A stretch of 64,000 nucleotides of DNA from Roseovarius sp. MMSF_3350 (GTDB lineage: Bacteria; Pseudomonadota; Alphaproteobacteria; Rhodobacterales; Rhodobacteraceae): positions 1-64,000 of the forward strand of contig NZ_JASHIZ010000004.1 in assembly GCF_030733425.1 (NCBI RefSeq). Reading direction: 5' to 3'. Of the stretch, positions 59,451-64,000 are shown piece by piece; the stretch's first letter is position 1, and each line of letters opens with the position of its first letter. The notes under the pieces were generated by a model. That model was not told the origin of the DNA, ran no database searches, and worked only from the letters and a program-made list of their open reading frames with translations. The translations under genes and the position numbers were made by a program.

Positions 59451-61226
59451 ATGGCCAGGGGGTTCTTTTCACGCGAGGACAGGAACGGGCGCACGCTGGG
59501 TTGGCGCGCGCGTCTGGCGCTGTTGACGCTGGTGGCGCTGGCCATCGGAGTCGTCGCCGTCACCAACAGCCTGCTGACCGACCGTTTCACCGAAAACACC
59601 CGTAACCGCGCCGAACTGCGCCTGGCACTCTATTCCGGCAACCTGCTGTCCGAGCTGCGCCAGAACGCCATCGTGCCGCAGCTTTTGGCGCGCGACCCGG
59701 CGCTCATCAGTGCACTTGACGCGGGCAATTTTACGCAATCGTCCCAACGCCTTATCACCTTCAACGAAGAGATCGAGGCCGCCTCGCTGACGCTTCTGGA
59801 CGCCGACGGCCGCGTCGTCGCCGCGACCGACCGCGCCCGCATCGGGCAATCCGCCCGCGATGCGCCTTACTTCGTCGACACCCTGCGCAGCCGCGACAAC
59901 GTCTTCACCATCGTGCAGGACGAAACCGGCGCCTTCCGCTTTTTCTATTCGCGCCGCGTGGACAGCAACCAGACCCTGGCCGGCATGATCGTGGTCGAGA
60001 TCAACCTGCAGAAATTCGAACGCGCCTGGGCCGGTATTTCCGACGCCGTGCTGGTCACCGACTCGCAGGGCCGCATCATCCTTGCGACCGAACCGCGCTG
60101 GCGCGGGTTGACCGAACAGGACGCGCTGACGCGCGAGCCGCCCAGTTCCGCCATCTTTCGCGCCATCCAGGCCACCACCGACTGGTCCAGCCTGCCGCCC
60201 GACGCCTATGTCGAAGGCGAGGCGGTGATGCGGGTCGAGGGCAGGGTGGCCTTCCGCGGCTGGCGCATCGCCTCGTTCACCACCTACGCCTCGGTGCGCG
60301 ACAAGGTGAACGGGGTTCTGGCGCTGGAAATCATGATCTTCGCCATCCTGCTGGCGCTGGCCTTCTATTTCCTCAACCGCAAGACGGCGGCGCGCGCCTC
60401 GCTCTTCCAGCGCGAGTCGGCGGAGCTTCGCGCATTGAACGCGCGGTTGCAGCGGGAAATCGCCGAACGCCAGAGGGTGCAGGAAAACCTCGCGGTGGCC
60501 GAACAGACGCTTCAGCAAAGCTCCAAGCTGGCCGTGCTGGGCGAGATGTCGGCGGCCGTGTCGCACGAGCTGAACCAGCCCCTTGCGGCGATGAAGACCT
60601 ACCTGGCCGGCGCCCGCCTCCTGCTGTCGCGCAACCGCCCCGACGAGGCCGTCAGCTCGTTCCAGCGCATCGACGACCTGATCGAGCGGATGGGCGCAAT
60701 CACCAAGCAGCTCAAATCCTACGCCCGGCAGGACGGCAACCGCTTTCAGCCTGTAAACATGGGCCATGCGATCTATTCGGCACTGGCGATGATGGAGCCG
60801 CAGCTGCGCGAACGCAAGGTCGACATCACCCGCACCATGCCCGAGGAAGCGGTCTGGGTGATGGGCGACCGGGTGCGCATCGAACAGGTCATCATCAACC
60901 TTCTGCGCAACGCCATGGACGCCACCCAGAACGAACCCGAGGCCCGGATCGACATCCTGCTGGCCGCGGGCGAGACAGCCGTTCTCACCGTGCGCGACAA
61001 CGGCTCGGGCATCGCCGACATCGACAACCTGTTCGAGCCTTTCTACACAACCAAGCAGCCCGGCGACGGCGTCGGCCTCGGGCTTGCCATTTCCTCCGGT
61101 ATCGTCAACGACCTCGGAGGCCGTCTGACGGCGCGCAACGCCGCCAACGGGGGGGCTGTATTCGAAATGCAGCTGCCCATATTATCCGAAGACGCCCAAC
61201 CGGACGCGACAAGAGCAGCGGAGTAA
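59451..61226 (+). CDS. dctB: C4-dicarboxylate-type sensor histidine kinase (DctB-like)
   Basis: The 591-residue kinase has two membrane helices (about 19-39 and 289-308) enclosing a double-Cache sensor (AASLTLLDADGRVVAATDR; FFYSRRVDSN). A coiled coil (ELRALNARLQREIAERQRVQE) leads to the H-box GEMSAAVSHELNQPLAAM with His372. N-box and glycine motifs (INLLRNAMDATQ, DNGSGI, GVGLGLAIS) complete the ATPase. DctB senses C4-dicarboxylates and phosphorylates DctD. No dicarboxylate transporter is adjacent, so ligand assignment rests on family only. Confidence 0.88.
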   Translation: MARGFFSREDRNGRTLGWRARLALLTLVALAIGVVAVTNSLLTDRFTENTRNRAELRLALYSGNLLSELRQNAIVPQLLARDPALISALDAGNFTQSSQRLITFNEEIEAASLTLLDADGRVVAATDRARIGQSARDAPYFVDTLRSRDNVFTIVQDETGAFRFFYSRRVDSNQTLAGMIVVEINLQKFERAWAGISDAVLVTDSQGRIILATEPRWRGLTEQDALTREPPSSAIFRAIQATTDWSSLPPDAYVEGEAVMRVEGRVAFRGWRIASFTTYASVRDKVNGVLALEIMIFAILLALAFYFLNRKTAARASLFQRESAELRALNARLQREIAERQRVQENLAVAEQTLQQSSKLAVLGEMSAAVSHELNQPLAAMKTYLAGARLLLSRNRPDEAVSSFQRIDDLIERMGAITKQLKSYARQDGNRFQPVNMGHAIYSALAMMEPQLRERKVDITRTMPEEAVWVMGDRVRIEQVIINLLRNAMDATQNEPEARIDILLAAGETAVLTVRDNGSGIADIDNLFEPFYTTKQPGDGVGLGLAISSGIVNDLGGRLTARNAANGGAVFEMQLPILSEDAQPDATRAAE

Positions 61227-61232
61227 AAGGAC

Positions 61233-62567
61233 ATGCCGACCGCCATGAAAATCGCCATAGTCGATGATGAAAAGGATATGCGCCAGTCGATCAGCCAATG
61301 GCTGGCGCTCTCGGGCTACGACACCGAGGCCTTCCCCTCCGCCGAGGAGGCGCTCAAGGTGCTGGGGCCGGATTATCCCGGCATCGTGGTGACCGACATC
61401 AAGATGCCCGGCATGGACGGGATGCAGTTCCTGAAAAAGCTGATGGGCAGCGACAGCTCTCTGCCCGTGATCATGATCACCGGCCACGGCGACGTGCCCA
61501 TGGCGGTCGAGGCGATGCGGGTAGGGGCCTACGACTTCCTCGAAAAGCCGTTCAACCCCGACCGGATGAATGAGCTGGCCAAGCGCGCCACCAACGCCCG
61601 GCGCATGGTGCTCGACAGCCGCGCGCTGCGCCGCGAGCTTTCCGATGGCGGCCAGTTGATGAAAAAGCTCATCGGCGCCTCGCCGGTGATGGAACGCCTC
61701 AAGGAGGACATCCTCGACCTCGGCCAGGCCGACGGCCACGTCCTGATCGAGGGCGAGACCGGCACCGGTAAGACCCTCGTGGCCCACGCCCTGCACGCCG
61801 TCGGCGCCCGCGCCGGCAAGAAATTTGTCCTCATCTCCTGCTCGGGCATCGAGGAAGACGCCCTGATGAAGCGCCTCTTCGGCCCAATGCAGCCCGAGGA
61901 CACCCGCCTGCCTGCCGTGGAAGAGGCCCGTGGCGGCACGCTGGTGCTGGAGGATATCGAGAAACTCAGCGAACCCGCGCAGGCCAAGCTGCTCAGTTTC
62001 GTCAACGAGGAAGGCACCCCGCCCGAAACCCGCGTCGTGGCCATTTCCAACATGCAGGAACAGGACCGCACCTGCGAGGATGCGCTGCGCTCGGATCTCT
62101 TCTACCGCCTCGGCGCGCTGCGCATCACCGTGCCGCCCCTGCGCCAGCGGGGCGAGGATATCCTGACGCTCTTCACCCGCTTCTCCGACGCCTTCGCCGA
62201 TGATTACGGCTGCGAGGCGCCGCAGGTCTCCGCCCAGGAAGCCGCGCAACTCTTGCAGGCGCCCTGGCCGGGCAACGTGCGGCAACTCATCAACATCGCC
62301 GAACGCGCCGTCCTGCAATCGCGCCGCGGCTCGGGCACCATCGCCTCGCTCCTGATGTCCGATCACCAGGACATGCAGCCGGTGATGACGACCGAGGGCA
62401 AGCCGCTCAAGGAATATGTCGAGGCGTTCGAGCGGATGCTGATCGACAACACCATGCGCCGCCACAAGGGCTCCATCGCCAGCGTGATGGAGGAGCTCTG
62501 CCTGCCGCGCCGGACCCTCAACGAGAAGATGGCGAAATACGGCCTGCAACGCTCCGACTACCTCTAA
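61233..62567 (+). CDS. dctD: DctD-like response regulator lacking the GAFTGA loop
   Basis: The 444-residue regulator has a receiver domain with acidic pair Asp11-Asp12 and phosphoacceptor Asp55 (VVTDIKMPGMDG). An AAA+ domain with Walker A GETGTGKT (174-181) follows, then arginine finger region SDLFYRLGALRI and a C-terminal Fis-type helix-turn-helix (GSIASVMEELCLPRRTLNEKM). The segment between LFG (215-217) and GGTLVLEDIEK (234-244) is short and has no GAFTGA, and the Walker B acidic residues read Glu-Asp. It thus cannot contact sigma-54 in the usual way. It starts seven bases after dctB. Confidence 0.88.
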   Translation: MPTAMKIAIVDDEKDMRQSISQWLALSGYDTEAFPSAEEALKVLGPDYPGIVVTDIKMPGMDGMQFLKKLMGSDSSLPVIMITGHGDVPMAVEAMRVGAYDFLEKPFNPDRMNELAKRATNARRMVLDSRALRRELSDGGQLMKKLIGASPVMERLKEDILDLGQADGHVLIEGETGTGKTLVAHALHAVGARAGKKFVLISCSGIEEDALMKRLFGPMQPEDTRLPAVEEARGGTLVLEDIEKLSEPAQAKLLSFVNEEGTPPETRVVAISNMQEQDRTCEDALRSDLFYRLGALRITVPPLRQRGEDILTLFTRFSDAFADDYGCEAPQVSAQEAAQLLQAPWPGNVRQLINIAERAVLQSRRGSGTIASLLMSDHQDMQPVMTTEGKPLKEYVEAFERMLIDNTMRRHKGSIASVMEELCLPRRTLNEKMAKYGLQRSDYL

Positions 62568-62628
62568 GCCTGCCGGAACCGGGTCATCGCCCGCGCGTTT
62601 CTCCTGTAACAAACAAGGAGAGAGCAGC

Positions 62629-63384
62629 ATGACCCGCACCGTCATCGTCACCGGCGCCGGCTCCGGTATCGGCGCCGCCACCGCCAAACGCTTTGCAGAT
62701 GACGGCTGGAACGTCGTTCTCAACGGCCGCACCCGCGAAAAGCTCGAGGCCGTCGCGGCCGAACTGCCCGAAATGCACGTCCGCGTGGTGCAGGGCGACG
62801 TGGCGAACCCTGATGATGCCGCGCGCCTGGTCGAGGAGGCGGTCGACAGCTTCGGCGGCCTGACCTGCCTCATCAACAATGCCGGCATCGCCCGCGGCGG
62901 CGAACCGGGCGCACTCAGCCACGACGATTTCAATGCCCAGATGCATATCAACGTGGGCGGCACCTTCAACTGCGTGACCGCGGCACTGCCGGAGCTGAAA
63001 AAGGCCGACGGCGCCTGCATCGTCAACACGTCCTCGGTGTCGGGCGAACGTGGCGACTGGGCGATGTTCGGCTACAACGCCTCGAAGGGCGCGATCAGCA
63101 ACATGACCCGTGCCATGGCGCTCGATCTCGCGCCCGAGATCCGCGTCAACGCCGTGGCGCCGTCGCTGACCGAGACCGAGTTGACCACGGATATCCGCGA
63201 CGACGACGCCCTGATGAAGCGTTTTTCCGATCGCATCCCTATGGGCCGGGGCGCCAAACCCGAAGAGGTGGCAAGCGTCATCGCCTTTCTGGCTTCGCAT
63301 GACGCCCGTTTCGTCAACGGCGTGGTGCTGCCCGTCGATGGCGGCCTTTCGGCATCGAACGGCCAGCCGAACTTCTCGGCCTGA
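62629..63384 (+). CDS. Short-chain dehydrogenase/reductase (SDR)
   Basis: The 251-residue protein is a classical SDR: TGAGSGIGAATAK cofactor motif (residues 7-19), NNAG near 85, catalytic Ser in NTSSVSG, YNASK with Tyr and Lys near 152-156, and C-terminal GAKPEEVASVIAFLASHDARFVNG. It reduces or oxidises a carbonyl/alcohol with NAD(P). AAGGAGAGAGCAGC precedes the ATG. Resembles FabG-like enzymes; substrate unknown. Confidence 0.9.
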   Translation: MTRTVIVTGAGSGIGAATAKRFADDGWNVVLNGRTREKLEAVAAELPEMHVRVVQGDVANPDDAARLVEEAVDSFGGLTCLINNAGIARGGEPGALSHDDFNAQMHINVGGTFNCVTAALPELKKADGACIVNTSSVSGERGDWAMFGYNASKGAISNMTRAMALDLAPEIRVNAVAPSLTETELTTDIRDDDALMKRFSDRIPMGRGAKPEEVASVIAFLASHDARFVNGVVLPVDGGLSASNGQPNFSA

Positions 63385-63854
63385 CTTCCGCAAACCTGCG
63401 CGATACAGGTTCCGCGCAGGTGCATTTTTCGCGGGCATTCTCCCATCGCGTGTGGTGGCGCACCGCCGCCATTTGTGGCAGGCGCAAGATTACCCATTGT
63501 GTTTTACCGCACTCAGCCCTTATTTAGGGAAGATGGTTCACCTTTTGTGGACCATTCCAGAGTTTCGCTGCCTCGGACCCGCAAGACGGGTCGCGGGGCA
63601 ACCGATTGGGTCCCGACGGGACCACGAGACGCCGGCACGCCCCAAGGGGCGATGCGGCACATGAATGGGGGCAGGGGCCGAGGCCCGACGCCCTGGAGAA
63701 GAACCGCGATGACGCGCGCGAGAACATCGACGTTCCACAGCAAGACCCGATCCGGTCGGGCCTGCCGCGTGTCGCATATCGCTCGAAAAAGACACGACCA
63801 ACGCACGCTCGCACCCCCAGGGGGCCGGCGGCCTTCGTCGTGCAACGGACATAC
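63385..63854. other. Long untranslated leader and promoter region of rne
   Basis: 470 bases without a supported gene. After the SDR terminator comes a moderately AT-rich stretch (63484-63535) that may hold the promoter. A hairpin with 9-base arms (63533-63555, one G-U pair) follows, then about 300 GC-rich bases with further small stems. Ribonuclease E genes are often autoregulated through long leaders. Confidence 0.5.
63394..63430 (+). terminator. Rho-independent terminator after the SDR gene
   Basis: ACCTGCGCG pairs with CGCGCAGGT around a 10-base loop (63394-63421), followed by GCATTTTTC. Confidence 0.8.
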
Positions 63855-64000
63855 ATGCCCAAGAAAATGCTTATCGATGCCACCCACGCGGAGGAAACCC
63901 GCGTCGTGGTGGTGGACGGAAACAAGGTCGAGGAGTTCGACTTTGAATCGGAGAACAAGCGCCAGCTAGCTGGCAACATCTACCTCGCAAAGGTCACACG
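63855..64000 (+). CDS. rne: Ribonuclease E/G, N-terminus, cut by window edge
   Basis: The first 48 codons read MPKKMLIDATHAEETRVVVV, then DGNKVEEFDFESENKRQLAG and NIYLAKVT, the characteristic start of alphaproteobacterial ribonuclease E/G ahead of its S1 domain. The enzyme cuts single-stranded RNA and nucleates the degradosome. The rest lies beyond the window. Confidence 0.9.
   Translation, partial: MPKKMLIDATHAEETRVVVVDGNKVEEFDFESENKRQLAGNIYLAKVT

Overview
The window is GC-rich, densely packed alphaproteobacterial chromosome. Gene content points to the marine Roseobacter group (Rhodobacterales): a sulfolactate-type ComDE/TTT module, many betaine and methylamine enzymes, a Rhodobacterales-type RTX/Hint protein, an ATPase inhibitor zeta gene beside purC, and an NtrC-class regulator without the GAFTGA loop. 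No rRNA, tRNA, CRISPR array, insertion sequence or integrase was recognised. This is inference from families and gene order, not from a database match.

Layout. (1) 1-1.6 kb: a CHASE4 sensor kinase running off the left edge. (2) 1.8-8.5 kb: a probable 3-sulfolactate module with an FAD-linked dehydrogenase, LysR regulator, sulfopyruvate decarboxylase ComDE and a tripartite tricarboxylate-type transporter. (3) 8.5-13.6 kb: RND efflux permease and adaptor, divergent from a TetR gene, with a 17-bp palindrome between them. (4) 13.7-14.9 kb: a D-tartrate dehydratase-like enolase-superfamily enzyme. (5) 15.3-23.4 kb: a branched-chain-amino-acid-type ABC transporter split around an AraC gene, followed by a PEP-hydrolase-like TIM barrel, an SRPBCC protein and a Tm-1-like (UPF0261) protein. 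A shared 26-bp motif precedes both transcription units. (6) 23.5-39.4 kb: a 12-gene catabolic and uptake cluster plus its TetR gene. It holds two CrtI-like flavoproteins, a GcvT-like protein, a class III transaminase, a trimethylamine-dehydrogenase-like flavoprotein, a polyamine-type ABC transporter, a SAM methyltransferase and two Rieske oxygenases with a bridging glutamate. All three promoter regions carry the same TTTGAGCGCTCAAA palindrome, so the cluster reads as one regulon for an unknown quaternary or N-methylated amine. (7) 39.5-43.8 kb: tungstate/molybdate-type ABC genes and a DNA-binding anion sensor. (8) 43.9-49.4 kb: a small HdeA-like secreted protein, about 1 kb with little in it, then a 1,330-residue LamG/RTX/Hint protein. 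(9) 49.6-57.1 kb: a MocA-like nucleotidyltransferase, two divergent dimethylglycine/sarcosine dehydrogenase-like enzymes, and a betaine-homocysteine methyltransferase-like gene bracketed by an interspersed palindromic repeat. (10) 57.2-64 kb: housekeeping genes (ATPase zeta, purC-purS-purQ, dctB-dctD, an SDR and the start of rne behind a long leader).

How the parts fit. The window is dominated by uptake and breakdown of small organic osmolytes and sulfonates, each module with its own local regulator: LysR for the sulfonate, TetR for the amine cluster, AraC for the Tm-1 cluster, an HTH-PBP protein for the oxyanion. The best candidates for undescribed biology are the TetR-controlled amine cluster and the AraC-controlled Tm-1 cluster. 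In the latter, the two halves of the plant Tm-1 protein occur as separate genes next to a dedicated transporter.
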